From the NCBI RefSeq assembly GCF_002272245.1, contig NZ_NPDD01000085.1, positions 24,133 to 88,132 of the forward strand: a stretch of 64,000 bases of DNA, read 5' to 3'. Made by a program: the position numbers and the translations under genes. The notes beneath the pieces are model-generated. The model did no database searches and was not told where the DNA came from. It saw nothing but the letters and a program-made list of their open reading frames with translations. Origin of the DNA: Bacillus sp. 7884-1 (GTDB taxonomy: Bacteria; Bacillota; Bacilli; Bacillales; Cytobacillaceae). Position 1 is the stretch's first letter. Every line of letters starts with the position of its first letter. Of this stretch, positions 44,142 through 53,407 are shown in pieces.

Positions 44142-44184
44142 TGTTAACCAGACTACAATGACTCAGAAAATTCAGTTTTATAAT
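44142..44184 (+). promoter_or_regulatory. Promoter of the tryptophan operon with a Crp/Fnr-like site
   Basis: TGTTA-ACCAGA-CTACA (44142-44157) resembles the palindrome at 42484. TATAAT lies at 44179-44184, but no -35 box is at the right distance (CAATGA), as expected for an activator-dependent promoter. The predicted start near 44191 puts the site centre at about -41. Confidence 0.5.
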
Positions 44185-44212
44185 GACAATATGAAAGATG
44201 AGGAGGATGTAT

Positions 44213-45691
44213 ATGGGAATTCGTACAGGAGCACAGTATATCGAGGCATTAAAATCAAGTAATCCAGAAGTTTGGTTATCAGGAAAAAGAGTAACAAATA
44301 TCTTCGAAGAACCTGTTTTTAAACAGCCAATTCTTGAAATGGCGAAGCTGTATGATTTGCAGCATGATCCCGAGTATCAAGAAGAGATCACTCATATTTG
44401 TGAAGAAACTGGTGAAAGAATTTCGAATGCATTCATCGTTCCAAAAAGCTATCAAGATCTAGAAGCTCGAAGAAAAACGTTTGAGGTTTTTGCTAAGGCT
44501 ACTTTTGGTTTAATGGGAAGAACTCCTGATTTTCTAAATGTCGTAGTAACCTCAATGGCGAGTAATTCCGAGTTCTTGGATAAATACAATCCTGAATGGG
44601 GAAAAAACATTCGAGCCTATTATAAGCATGTTCGCGACAATGACCTATTTTTAACACACGCTATTATTAATCCGCAAAATGACCGCAGTAAATCATCACA
44701 TGAACAACAGGATATGTTTACTCATTTAGGTGCTGTTAAAGAAACTCCAGATGGTTTGATCGTAAAAGGGGCTAAAATGCTGGCAACCCTTGCACCTATT
44801 ACGGATGAAGTAATTGTTTATTCATTCCCTGGATTTAAACCGGGAGATGAACGTTACGCTCTTGCTTTTGCATTGCCGCTTGATACACCAGGACTTCGTA
44901 TTTTATGCCGTGAACCCATGCAGGATGGAAAGCGTTCTGTTTATGATCACCCATTAGCATCAAGATTTGAAGAAATGGATGCAGTTTTGGTATTTAATGA
45001 TGTTTTAGTACCATGGGATCGTGTTTTCCTTTATAACAATGTCGAGGCCGCAAATCTACTGTATCCAAAAACAGGAATTGGGATCCAGCCAGCACATCAA
45101 TCAGGAGTAAGAGGTCTAATAAAGCTGCAATTTGCTACAGAAGTTGCTTGTAAATTAGCAGACTCCATTGGTGTTGATTGTTATCTAAATGTTCAAAACG
45201 ATTTAGGTGAATTAATCCAATCGGTTGAATCCATTCGGGCTTTGCTCAGAATTGCTGAGTATGAATACGAAGTAACAGAGACTGGTGAAGTAATGCCTGC
45301 CTATGCACCACTTGAAACCATTCGAGGATTGCTGCCGAAAATGTATCCGCGCGCTATTGAGGTAATGCAAATTATCGGTGCTGGAGGACTGCTAATGTCA
45401 CCAACGGATGCCGATTTTGAAAATCCAGATTTACGAGAGGATTTAGATCGTTATTATGTTGGAAGAGAAGGAGTAACTGCAGAAGAGCGGGTTCATCTCT
45501 TTAAGCTGGCATGGGATTTATGCGGTGAGGCATTTGGGCAAAGGATCCTTCAATACGAACGTTATTACACAGGAGATCCAATCCGCAAGAGAGCCATTTT
45601 CTATAACAACCACAAAAGAAATAATTCATTTAAGCTGGTTGAAGAAGCGCTGGAGATTTTTGACCGAAAAAATGAGGTTCCTAGTCTTTAA
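44213..45691 (+). CDS. HpaB-family flavin-dependent monooxygenase (proposed anthranilate 3-monooxygenase, GeoA-like)
   Basis: A 492-residue oxygenase of the 4-hydroxyphenylacetate 3-monooxygenase (HpaB) family, with [24 protein letters not shown] at the start and later [41 protein letters not shown] and [11 protein letters not shown]. It uses free reduced flavin from a partner reductase. Because the operon makes kynurenine and has kynureninase but no kynurenine 3-monooxygenase, the likely reaction is anthranilate to 3-hydroxyanthranilate, as for the two-component system of Geobacillus thermodenitrificans. The ATG at 44213 has GAGGAGG 6 bases upstream. It is the first gene of the operon, followed by FAD synthetase and a flavin reductase. 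Confidence 0.8.
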   Translation: MGIRTGAQYIEALKSSNPEVWLSGKRVTNIFEEPVFKQPILEMAKLYDLQHDPEYQEEITHICEETGERISNAFIVPKSYQDLEARRKTFEVFAKATFGLMGRTPDFLNVVVTSMASNSEFLDKYNPEWGKNIRAYYKHVRDNDLFLTHAIINPQNDRSKSSHEQQDMFTHLGAVKETPDGLIVKGAKMLATLAPITDEVIVYSFPGFKPGDERYALAFALPLDTPGLRILCREPMQDGKRSVYDHPLASRFEEMDAVLVFNDVLVPWDRVFLYNNVEAANLLYPKTGIGIQPAHQSGVRGLIKLQFATEVACKLADSIGVDCYLNVQNDLGELIQSVESIRALLRIAEYEYEVTETGEVMPAYAPLETIRGLLPKMYPRAIEVMQIIGAGGLLMSPTDADFENPDLREDLDRYYVGREGVTAEERVHLFKLAWDLCGEAFGQRILQYERYYTGDPIRKRAIFYNNHKRNNSFKLVEEALEIFDRKNEVPSL

Positions 45692-45722
45692 ACTATTACA
45701 CTATCTCGAGGAGGTGTGATCG

Positions 45723-46247
45723 ATGCAAACGATTAAAGATGGTGTTCTGACACTTAAAGGTTCTGTTATTGCTATTGGTGCATTTGATGGGGTACACAAA
45801 GGACACCAAGCTGTCATTAGGCAGGCAGTGGAAAAGAGTCTTTTTCATCAGGTTCCAAGCGTCGTATATACGTTCGACCCGCCTCCTCGACATTTTTTTA
45901 AAGGTGCCCAAATCTTGACACCCATTCAAGAAAAGGTAAGGAGGATCTATAAATTAGGTGTAGATTATGTGATCGTTGCTAGTTTTGATGAATGGTATGC
46001 AACGCGTCCTCCTGAGGATTTTATCAGTGAATTATCGAAGCTAAACCCGGTAGAAGTATCTATTGGTTCGGATTTTCGTTTTGGAAAAAGTAGAAAAGGT
46101 GATGTAGAACTATTAAAAAAGTACTTTCAGATTAATGTGACATTACCTGTTTATTGTAACGATGGAGAACTTATTTCATCAACGAGAATTCGCCAGTTAC
46201 TTTCAGAGGGAGATTATCAACAGTCCTACTCTTTATTAGGGTGGTAA
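45723..46247 (+). CDS. Stand-alone FAD synthetase (FMN adenylyltransferase) without riboflavin kinase domain
   Basis: A 174-residue protein corresponding only to the N-terminal half of bifunctional RibCF (about 310 residues). The nucleotidyltransferase signature GAFDGVHKGHQ (about 19-29), FTFDPPP-like YTFDPPPRHFF, GSDFRFGKSRKGD and SSTRIRQLL are all present. The C-terminal flavokinase domain is absent, and the protein ends cleanly after the SYSLLGW helix. It should turn FMN into FAD. AGGAGGTG precedes the ATG, and the gene sits 31 bases behind the flavin-dependent oxygenase, so it probably boosts FAD supply for it. A dedicated monofunctional enzyme inside a catabolic operon is unusual. Confidence 0.85.
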   Translation: MQTIKDGVLTLKGSVIAIGAFDGVHKGHQAVIRQAVEKSLFHQVPSVVYTFDPPPRHFFKGAQILTPIQEKVRRIYKLGVDYVIVASFDEWYATRPPEDFISELSKLNPVEVSIGSDFRFGKSRKGDVELLKKYFQINVTLPVYCNDGELISSTRIRQLLSEGDYQQSYSLLGW

Positions 46248-46292
46248 AAGAACTGAGGGTTACTTATTAGAAACAAAAGGGGTAATAAAACT

Positions 46293-46856
46293 ATGAAACT
46301 AATAGGGATTTCAGGGACTATCATTGGAGCAAAGACAAGTATTGTTGTCCAAAATGTCCTTGAGGAGGTAAAGAAACACCATCCAAATGTGGAAATTGAA
46401 TTGTTGGATTTAAGAGAATATGATGTGCAGTTTTGTGATGGTCGAAACCCTTTGACCTACACAGGTGATACAAAAAAAGTTCTTGATATCATTCAATCTG
46501 CTGATTTTTATATTATCGGAACCCCAATTTTTCAAGGTTCATTATCAGGACCACTTAAGAATTTATTTGATTTAATCAATCCAAAGGATATTCGTAATAA
46601 AGTTATGGGATTTGTCGCTACCGGCGGTACTTACCAGCACTACCTAGTCATTGAAAACCAATTGAAACCGATTGCCGGATTTTTCCGGGCATTCGTAGCG
46701 CCAGGCTATGTGTACGTTAATAACGATCATTTCAATAAAGATAATGAAATCATCGATCAGGAAGTATTAAACAGAATTACAGACTTAGCAAAAGAAGTAG
46801 TATTCATGCAAGAAGCATTAAAATCATCAGAGAAAAAATTAGAAACGGTCTTTTAA
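46293..46856 (+). CDS. NAD(P)H-dependent FMN/FAD reductase (oxygenase partner)
   Basis: A 187-residue flavodoxin-fold reductase of the SsuE/NADPH-dependent FMN reductase family: ISGTIIGAKTS phosphate loop near the N-terminus, ADFYIIGTPIFQGSLSGPLKNLFDL around the flavin, and FVATGGTYQHY. It should supply reduced flavin to the HpaB-type oxygenase, as GeoB does for GeoA. AAGGGG precedes the ATG. The position, third in the operon after the oxygenase and FAD synthetase, forms a complete flavin module. Confidence 0.85.
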   Translation: MKLIGISGTIIGAKTSIVVQNVLEEVKKHHPNVEIELLDLREYDVQFCDGRNPLTYTGDTKKVLDIIQSADFYIIGTPIFQGSLSGPLKNLFDLINPKDIRNKVMGFVATGGTYQHYLVIENQLKPIAGFFRAFVAPGYVYVNNDHFNKDNEIIDQEVLNRITDLAKEVVFMQEALKSSEKKLETVF

Positions 46857-46918
46857 CAGACTTTATTTTTATTTAGATATAAGTGGTGTCAATAAAATTC
46901 GAGAGGGGACAGATATTC

Positions 46919-47458
46919 ATGACAAATTCATTAAAACCAATAAACCTATGGGGATTTATCGAAGAAAATAAGGAACAATTAAAGCCGCCGGTTAATAATA
47001 AAGTCATTTGGAAGGATTCGGAGCTAATGTTTATGATCCTTGGCGGTCCAAACAAACGACGTGATTTTCACGTTGATCCATCGGAAGAGATTTTTTATCA
47101 ATTAAAGGGTAATTGTTACGTTGAAATTATCAATGCAGAGGGTAAAAGAGAAGTAATTACAGTAAAGGAAGGAGAGGTATTCCATTTACCTCCAAATGTA
47201 CCTCATTCTCCGCATCGAGTGGCTGATACAATTGGAATTGTGATTGAACGTGACAGAGCAACTGGTGAATTAGAGGATTTTGTTTGGTTCTGTGATGAAT
47301 GTGACCATGAGATGCATCGAGTTTCTGTCCAATTAACGAATATTGAAGTACAGGTAAAAGAGGCAATCAATGGTTTTAACAGTAATGTAGAGCTTCGTAC
47401 TTGTAAGAATTGTGGTTATGTAATGCCGGAAGAAGCGAGTGAATGGAAATGCGAGTAG
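46919..47458 (+). CDS. nbaC: 3-hydroxyanthranilate 3,4-dioxygenase
   Basis: A 179-residue cupin dioxygenase that opens the ring of 3-hydroxyanthranilate to 2-amino-3-carboxymuconate 6-semialdehyde (ACMS). Iron ligands His51 and Glu57 (FHVDPSEEIF) and His96 (NVPHSPHR) are in place, with Arg47 nearby. The C-terminus carries the second, rubredoxin-like metal site found in bacterial enzymes (CDEC and CKNC pairs). ATG 46919 has GAGAGGGG about 8 bases upstream; an earlier in-frame codon at 46883 does not. It overlaps the decarboxylase gene by 16 bases, indicating coupling. Confidence 0.93.
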   Translation: MTNSLKPINLWGFIEENKEQLKPPVNNKVIWKDSELMFMILGGPNKRRDFHVDPSEEIFYQLKGNCYVEIINAEGKREVITVKEGEVFHLPPNVPHSPHRVADTIGIVIERDRATGELEDFVWFCDECDHEMHRVSVQLTNIEVQVKEAINGFNSNVELRTCKNCGYVMPEEASEWKCE

Positions 47459-48456
47459 ATTTTCATACACATATCATTCCAGAAAATTTCCCGGACTTTG
47501 CGGCGAAGTACCAAAATGATAAATGGCCAATCCTTCAGCCAACCTGTTCGTGTGGTGCTAATATCATGGTTGCAGGCAAGGTTTTTCGTGAAGTAACAGA
47601 CCAGGTTTGGAGTCCAGAGAAGCGGATTAGTGATATGGAAAAGGAAAATGTAGATATACAGGTTCTCTCGCCCATTCCTGTAACGTTTTCTTACTGGGCA
47701 CCGATAGAAGAAGCTGAAATTATGGCAAGATTACAGAATGATTTTATTGCAGAGAAAGTTGCACAATATCCAACGAAGTTTATTGGTCTTGGGACAGTCC
47801 CGCTGCAAAATGTTAAAATTGCCATTCGTGAACTGGATCGTTGCGTTCATGAGCTTGGTTTAAAGGGGATTGAAATTGGCACGAACATTAATGGGAAAAA
47901 TTTAGATGATGAATCGTTAACAGACTTCTTTGCGATGTGTGAGAAGTGGAATGTTCCTATATTCGTTCATCCATGGGAAACATTGGGCAGCGATCGGTTT
48001 ACCAAACATAACTTAATGTACACGGTTGGGATGCCAAGTGAAACCGCTTTAGCTGCCGCAAGCTTAATCCTAGGTGGTGTCATTGAAAAGTTTCCAGGAT
48101 TAAAGATTTGTTTTTCCCATGGCGGCGGCTCACTGCCTTATATTCTTCCCCGTCTTGATCATGGGTGGAATGTCTGGCCGCACCTTCAACTGATCGAGCA
48201 GCCTCCTAGTTTTTATGCCAAGAAATTTTTCTATGATTCTATCGTAAATAATCCTGTGAATATTAAATTCCTAGTTGAAAAATTTGGAGCAGAGCAAGTC
48301 ATCATGGGTTCTGATTACCCTTTCCTGCTCAGGGAAACACCTCCTGGGAAGATTATAGATGATACTCTATCCCTTACTGCTGACCAAAAAAGAGCAATGT
48401 TAGGTGAAAATGCACTAAGATTCTTAAATTTACCGGTTAATCAACTAATTTTGTAG
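47443..48456 (+). CDS. nbaD: ACMS decarboxylase (amidohydrolase family)
   Basis: A 337-residue metal-dependent decarboxylase. RVDFHTHIIPENFPDF at the start holds the HxH zinc ligands, with IFVHPWE, FSHGGGSLPYILPR and MGSDYPF following in the order seen in ACMSD enzymes. It should remove the 3-carboxyl of ACMS to give 2-aminomuconate 6-semialdehyde and so divert it from quinolinate formation. The start overlaps the end of nbaC; ATG 47443 or 47449 are both possible. Confidence 0.92.
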   Translation: MEMRVDFHTHIIPENFPDFAAKYQNDKWPILQPTCSCGANIMVAGKVFREVTDQVWSPEKRISDMEKENVDIQVLSPIPVTFSYWAPIEEAEIMARLQNDFIAEKVAQYPTKFIGLGTVPLQNVKIAIRELDRCVHELGLKGIEIGTNINGKNLDDESLTDFFAMCEKWNVPIFVHPWETLGSDRFTKHNLMYTVGMPSETALAAASLILGGVIEKFPGLKICFSHGGGSLPYILPRLDHGWNVWPHLQLIEQPPSFYAKKFFYDSIVNNPVNIKFLVEKFGAEQVIMGSDYPFLLRETPPGKIIDDTLSLTADQKRAMLGENALRFLNLPVNQLIL

Positions 48457-48472
48457 GAAAAGAGATGAGTAG

Positions 48473-48949
48473 ATGGCAGAAAAAGTGATGACGCCAGAAG
48501 AAAGATTACAGCAAATGGGCTTGGAACTTCCGCCTCTGCGCCCTGCATCTGGAAATTATGTAAGATGTGTTCGCACAGGGAATCTTCTATTTACTTCGGG
48601 TCAGGGAACAGATGAATTCCGAGGGAAATTGGGTGAAGATGTATCAATAGAAGTAGGATATCAGGCTGCTAGACAGTGCATGCTCAATCTATTAGCCGTT
48701 ATTAAACATGAACTCGGCGACCTTAGCAAAGTGAAAAGAGTGGTCAAAATCCTTGGTTTTGTAAACAGTACACCAGATTTTACTGATCACCCCAAAGTAA
48801 TGAATGGCTCCTCAGACTTGTTGGTTGAGGTATTTGGTGAAAAAGGCAGACACGGCAGGTCTGCTGTTGGGATGGCACAGCTGCCACACAATAATGCTGT
48901 AGAGGTTGAGATGATTTTGGAAGTAGAGGATGGTGATCAAAATGAGTAA
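48473..48949 (+). CDS. nbaF: 2-Aminomuconate deaminase (RidA/YjgF family)
   Basis: A 158-residue RidA-fold protein with the N-terminal extension typical of aminomuconate deaminases (LQQMGLELPPLRPASGNYVRCVRTGNLLFTSGQG). Residues RHGRSAVGMAQLPHNNAVEVE hold the conserved Arg of the active site near 135. It should hydrolyse 2-aminomuconate to 4-oxalocrotonate and ammonia. It overlaps the dehydrogenase gene by 8 bases, so translation is probably coupled. Confidence 0.87.
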   Translation: MAEKVMTPEERLQQMGLELPPLRPASGNYVRCVRTGNLLFTSGQGTDEFRGKLGEDVSIEVGYQAARQCMLNLLAVIKHELGDLSKVKRVVKILGFVNSTPDFTDHPKVMNGSSDLLVEVFGEKGRHGRSAVGMAQLPHNNAVEVEMILEVEDGDQNE

Positions 48950-50408
48950 GTTGCTTGAAGAACAGCTTAAGATTAACGATGCTAAGCTATTTATTAATGG
49001 AGAATATGTAAATGCTAGTTCAGGTGAAACCTTTGACACTATTAATCCCGCAACGAATCAAAAGTTAGCTTCAGTCGCAAGTGCCAGTGTGCATGATGTT
49101 GAGAGTGCGATTCAAGTTGCTCAAACATCTTTTGAAAATGGTATCTGGAGCAAAATGCCAGTTGAAGAGAGAGCTAAGATTCTTTGTCGAATGTCCGATC
49201 TTGTCATGGCTCGTGTTGATGAGTTAGCGTTGCTTGAAACATTAGATGTGGGAAAGCCGATAAAAGAAAGCAGAGATTTTGATATACCAAGAGCGGCTTC
49301 AAATTTACGATTCTTTGCAGAAATGGCAAAGTATATTCATCATGAGCATTATCCTCAATCCAAGCATATGAGCTATACACAATATGCTCCAGCTGGAGTT
49401 ACAAGCTTAATCATTCCTTGGAATCTGCCATTCATGCAAATGACTTGGAAAGTTTCAGCAGCTTTAGCTGCAGGCAATACGGTTATTGTGAAACCAGCAT
49501 CTTATACTCCATTAAGTGCTGTCATGTTAGGTGAAATTGCCAATGAAGCAGGACTTCCACCAGGAGTTTTGAATATTCTTACCGGACCAGGCTCAACGGT
49601 AGGGACGGCTATGACCACTCATCCATTTGTGCGCAGGATCTCATTTGTCGGGGAAAGTTCAACCGGTAAAACGGTGATGAGAAATGCGGCCACACAGTTA
49701 ATCCCAGTTTCACTAGAATTGGGCGGAAAATCAGCAAATATTGTGTTCGATGATGCTGACTTGGATGAAGCAGTTCAAGGATCGATTGAAGCGATATTTA
49801 GAAATCAAGGTGAAATATGTCTTGCAGGTTCAAGGCTGTTAGTACAGGAAACAGTATATGAACAATTCCTAGAAAAATTGTTACCAGCGGTTAAGAAAAT
49901 CAAAGTGGGAGACCCATTGGATGAAAATACAGATATGGGTGCCCTTATTTCCACAAATCATTTAGAAACTGTTGACAAATACGTGCAGATTGGATTAGAT
50001 GAGGGGGCAAAGCTTGCTACTGGCGGAAAGCGTGTAGAAGGTTTAACAGAAGGTAATTTTTACGAGCCAACCGTACTCTATGATGTAAATAATAAAATGA
50101 GAGTAGCGCAAGAAGAAATTTTTGGACCGGTGTTAGTGGTTATTCCTTTTAAAACAGAAGAGGAAGCGATTCAAATTGCGAATGATTCGATATACGGGTT
50201 GGCTGGTGTTGTATGGTCAAATGATTTGAGGCGTGCCCATCGTGTAGCAGATCAGATTAATTCTGGTTTATTCTGGATCAATTGTTGGTACTATCGAGAT
50301 TTAAGAACTCCTTTTGGCGGTTCGAAGGCTAGTGGTATTGGCAGGGAAGGCGGACGTCATAGTTTCGATTTCTACACTGAGGCTAAAACGATTACAATGA
50401 AATTGTAA
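48942..50408 (+). CDS. nbaE: 2-Aminomuconate 6-semialdehyde dehydrogenase
   Basis: A 488-residue aldehyde dehydrogenase: NAD fold with FVGESSTGKTVM, catalytic Glu in LELGGKSAN (about 263) and nucleophile Cys293 in NQGEICLAGSRL. It should oxidise 2-aminomuconate semialdehyde to 2-aminomuconate with NAD+. The RidA gene before it and the hydratase gene after it belong to the same pathway, which separates it from generic betaine-aldehyde-type enzymes. ATG 48942 has GGTGAT upstream and overlaps the stop of nbaF. Confidence 0.9.
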   Translation: MSKLLEEQLKINDAKLFINGEYVNASSGETFDTINPATNQKLASVASASVHDVESAIQVAQTSFENGIWSKMPVEERAKILCRMSDLVMARVDELALLETLDVGKPIKESRDFDIPRAASNLRFFAEMAKYIHHEHYPQSKHMSYTQYAPAGVTSLIIPWNLPFMQMTWKVSAALAAGNTVIVKPASYTPLSAVMLGEIANEAGLPPGVLNILTGPGSTVGTAMTTHPFVRRISFVGESSTGKTVMRNAATQLIPVSLELGGKSANIVFDDADLDEAVQGSIEAIFRNQGEICLAGSRLLVQETVYEQFLEKLLPAVKKIKVGDPLDENTDMGALISTNHLETVDKYVQIGLDEGAKLATGGKRVEGLTEGNFYEPTVLYDVNNKMRVAQEEIFGPVLVVIPFKTEEEAIQIANDSIYGLAGVVWSNDLRRAHRVADQINSGLFWINCWYYRDLRTPFGGSKASGIGREGGRHSFDFYTEAKTITMKL

Positions 50409-50476
50409 GGGCTTAGGGAAAGAGTGGCTGTATGGCCACTTTTTCCTATAATGGAAAAAAGGCAGGTGGATGTATA

Positions 50477-51256
50477 ATGAGTAATTTCATAGAATTGATT
50501 ACAACTGAATTAATTAGGGCAGAGAATAGTCAAATGCCAGTAACTCCGCTATCAGAGAGGGTTTCCACCCTTAATGTTCGTGATGCATACCATATACAGC
50601 TTAAGGTAATTGAGAAAAAGATAGAAGAAGGACATGAGATTATTGGGAAGAAGGTGGGTCTAACTAGCGCTGCAATGCAGCAGATGCTCGGAGTTGATGA
50701 ACCAGATTACGGCCACCTATTAGATAATATGAGGATTTCTGATGGTGACAAGGTCAAAATCAGTGAATTCATCAGTCCAAAAGTCGAGGCGGAAATTGGT
50801 TTTATTTTAGATAAGGACTTAGTAGGACCAAATGTAAATTATTTAGACGTGTTAATGGCTACAAAATATGTGGTGCCGACCATTGAGATAATTGATAGCC
50901 GTATAACTGATTGGAAAATTAGATTAGAAGATACTGTGGCGGATAATGGATCATCTGCAAGAGTAGTTGTTGGGAATAAATTAAGTACAATAGAAGGTTT
51001 TAATTTACGGACCCAGGGAATGGTCCTTTATAAAAATGATGAAATGGTTGCAACAGGAGCTGGAACAGCGGCGTTAGGACACCCTGCAAAAGCAGTTGCC
51101 TGGTTGGCGAATAAATTACATGAATTTGGCATCCATTTAAAGGCGGGTGAGTTGATTCTTCCAGGAGCACTTTCTGGTGCAGTTCCTGTAAAAGAGGGAG
51201 ATAAGATTTCAGCACATTTCGGCTTATTGGGAACTGTTTCTGTAACATTCGAGTAA
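50477..51256 (+). CDS. 2-Oxopent-4-enoate hydratase (XylJ/DmpE-type)
   Basis: A 259-residue member of the fumarylacetoacetase-like hydratase/decarboxylase family. VTPLSERVSTLNVRDAYHIQL, IIGKKVGLTSAAMQQMLGVDEPDYGHL and TGAGTAALGHPAKAVAWLAN resemble XylJ-type hydratases rather than XylI. It adds water to 2-oxopent-4-enoate to give 4-hydroxy-2-oxovalerate, with a Mg2+ bound by acidic residues in SPKVEAEIGF. ATG 50477 follows GCAGGTGG; a longer frame reaches 50432 without a site. It sits beside its decarboxylase paralogue, as these pairs act as a complex. Confidence 0.85.
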   Translation: MSNFIELITTELIRAENSQMPVTPLSERVSTLNVRDAYHIQLKVIEKKIEEGHEIIGKKVGLTSAAMQQMLGVDEPDYGHLLDNMRISDGDKVKISEFISPKVEAEIGFILDKDLVGPNVNYLDVLMATKYVVPTIEIIDSRITDWKIRLEDTVADNGSSARVVVGNKLSTIEGFNLRTQGMVLYKNDEMVATGAGTAALGHPAKAVAWLANKLHEFGIHLKAGELILPGALSGAVPVKEGDKISAHFGLLGTVSVTFE

Positions 51257-51276
51257 ACAAATAGGAGGTTTTATAA

Positions 51277-52065
51277 ATGAAACTGATGCAAGGAACAGAA
51301 CAAGAAATTGTAAAATACCTTTTAGACGCAGAAAAGGAAAAACGAGAAGTCGAAAAAATTACGACAAAATACCCGGCCTTAACATTTGAGCAGGCATATG
51401 AAATCCAACAAAAATTGATTGAGCAAAAAGAACAGGAAGGACTTCGACGGATCGGAGTTAAACTCGGGTTAACAAGTAAAGCGAAGCAAGAAATGATGGG
51501 GGTCCATGAAGCGATTTATGGATATCTAATGGATGATATGCTTGCCACAGAATGGGAGCCAGTACCTTATAGCAGTTTCATCCATCCAAAGGCAGAACCT
51601 GAAATTGCCTTCTTCATTGATGAAGATATCCAAGGGACTTCTGTTTCAGCGGAAGATATTTTAAGTGTTACAAAATATGTGGCACCAGCTATTGAGATTA
51701 TTGATAGTCGTTATTTAGATTTCAAGTTTACTCTGGTTGATGTTGTAGCTGATAACTGTTCATCTTCAAAATTTATCGTCGGAAACAAATGGAAGTATCC
51801 TGAATCTCTTGACCTGAAAGAAATCGGTGTATATATGTCCAAAAATTCAGAAGTGGCCACTGTCGGCACAAGTGCTGCAGTATTAGGAAATCCTGCTGTA
51901 GCGGTAGCCTGGGCAGTAAATAAGCTTGGAGAAACGGGACGCGGCTTAAAAAAAGGTGATATCGTTCTTAGTGGTGCCATTACGGAAGCGATTAGCTTTC
52001 AAGCTGGAGATACCATTTTAGTAGATTTTGCAGAACTGGGTAGTGTATCATTCTCTTGTAAATAA
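51277..52065 (+). CDS. 4-Oxalocrotonate decarboxylase (XylI/DmpH-type)
   Basis: A 262-residue paralogue of the preceding hydratase. The N-terminus (LDAEKEKREVEKITTKYPALTFEQAYEIQ) and IGVKLGLTSKAKQEMMGVHEAIYGYL match XylI-type decarboxylases. It should convert 4-oxalocrotonate (from 2-aminomuconate) to 2-oxopent-4-enoate and CO2 with Mg2+ or Mn2+ (ligands in HPKAEPEIAF). Because the deaminase gives the keto form, no 4-oxalocrotonate tautomerase gene is strictly needed, and none is present here. AGGAGG lies 9 bases before the ATG. Confidence 0.85.
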   Translation: MKLMQGTEQEIVKYLLDAEKEKREVEKITTKYPALTFEQAYEIQQKLIEQKEQEGLRRIGVKLGLTSKAKQEMMGVHEAIYGYLMDDMLATEWEPVPYSSFIHPKAEPEIAFFIDEDIQGTSVSAEDILSVTKYVAPAIEIIDSRYLDFKFTLVDVVADNCSSSKFIVGNKWKYPESLDLKEIGVYMSKNSEVATVGTSAAVLGNPAVAVAWAVNKLGETGRGLKKGDIVLSGAITEAISFQAGDTILVDFAELGSVSFSCK

Positions 52066-52110
52066 TAGTATAGAATCTAGATAGAAATAAATGTAGAGGA
52101 GAGGATACAT

Positions 52111-53382
52111 ATGGAACTAACATTAGAGTATGCCAAACAATTAGACCAAACTGACAGCTTGAACAGATTTAGAGAGGAATTTTACATAAAACCAAATACC
52201 ATTTATATGGATGGAAATTCGTTGGGCCTCCTTTCAAAAAGAGCGGAACGGACTCTCTTAGAATCCTTAAATGATTGGAAAGAACATGGAATTGATGGCT
52301 GGACAAAAGGGAAACACCCTTGGTTTTTTTTATCAGAAAGATTAGGAGAGATGATGGCACCGTTAGTAGGTGCTTCTTCGGATGAAGTCATTGTAACGGG
52401 TTCGACCACGGTGAATTTGCATCAACTTGTTGCTACTTTTTATAAGCCGGAAGGTAAGAAGTCAAAAATTCTTGCTGATGAATTAACCTTTCCATCTGAT
52501 ATTTACGCTCTTCAAAGCCAGCTCCGAATACATGGATTTGACCCAGATACACATCTTATTCGCGTAAAAAGCCGGGATGGCCGTTTCTTAGATGAAGAGG
52601 ATATTATTGATGCCATGACCGATGACATTGCTCTTATCATTTTGCCTACGGTTCTTTATCGAAGTGGCCAAATCTTAGATATGAAGCGTTTATCGGTAGA
52701 GGCCAATAAAAGAGGGATCTTAATCGGTTTTGATGGATGTCATTCCATTGGTGCTATTCCTCATTCGTTTAGTGAATGGGGTGTTGATTTTGCATATTGG
52801 TGCAATTATAAGCATTTAAATGGTGGTCCAGGAAGTGTTGGAGGATTATATGTAAACAAAAAACACTTTGGAACTGCTCCTGGACTTGCGGGCTGGTTTG
52901 GTTCTAAAAAAGAGAAACAATTTGATATGGAACATTCATTAACACCTGCTGAGTCTGCCGGAGCTTATCAAATTGGGACACCACATGTGTTAAGTCTTGC
53001 ACCGTTACTTGGTGCTTTGGAGATTTTTGAAGAAGCTGGGATTGAAAATATCCGGGAAAAGTCATTGAAAATAAATCGGTTCTTAATGGATTTATTGGAC
53101 CAAGAGGTATCTGGTATGGGATTCAACATAGGTAACCCTCAAGACGATGTGAGTCGTGGAGGTCATGTGAGCCTAGAGCATAAAGAAGCAGCACGGATTT
53201 GCAAGGCATTAAAAGAAAATGGTATTATTCCTGATTTCCGAGCCCCTAATATTATTCGTCTAGCCCCAGTGGCTCTTTACACCTCTTATAGTGAGGTATG
53301 GGAAGTAGTACAAATTATTAAGAAGATTATGGAAGAAAGACAATATGAAAAGTTTGCAAATGAACGAGAGGTCGTAGCATAA
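52111..53382 (+). CDS. kynU: Kynureninase
   Basis: A 423-residue PLP enzyme. [12 protein letters not shown] near the N-terminus, [25 protein letters not shown] and the PLP lysine Lys234 in [13 protein letters not shown] are the kynureninase landmarks. It cleaves L-kynurenine to anthranilate and alanine. Its presence with the HpaB-type oxygenase and the absence of kynurenine 3-monooxygenase point to the anthranilate route. GGAGAGGA precedes the ATG. Confidence 0.95.
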   Translation: MELTLEYAKQLDQTDSLNRFREEFYIKPNTIYMDGNSLGLLSKRAERTLLESLNDWKEHGIDGWTKGKHPWFFLSERLGEMMAPLVGASSDEVIVTGSTTVNLHQLVATFYKPEGKKSKILADELTFPSDIYALQSQLRIHGFDPDTHLIRVKSRDGRFLDEEDIIDAMTDDIALIILPTVLYRSGQILDMKRLSVEANKRGILIGFDGCHSIGAIPHSFSEWGVDFAYWCNYKHLNGGPGSVGGLYVNKKHFGTAPGLAGWFGSKKEKQFDMEHSLTPAESAGAYQIGTPHVLSLAPLLGALEIFEEAGIENIREKSLKINRFLMDLLDQEVSGMGFNIGNPQDDVSRGGHVSLEHKEAARICKALKENGIIPDFRAPNIIRLAPVALYTSYSEVWEVVQIIKKIMEERQYEKFANEREVVA

Positions 53383-53407
53383 AATTACTAATAGTAGGAG
53401 GAACTAT

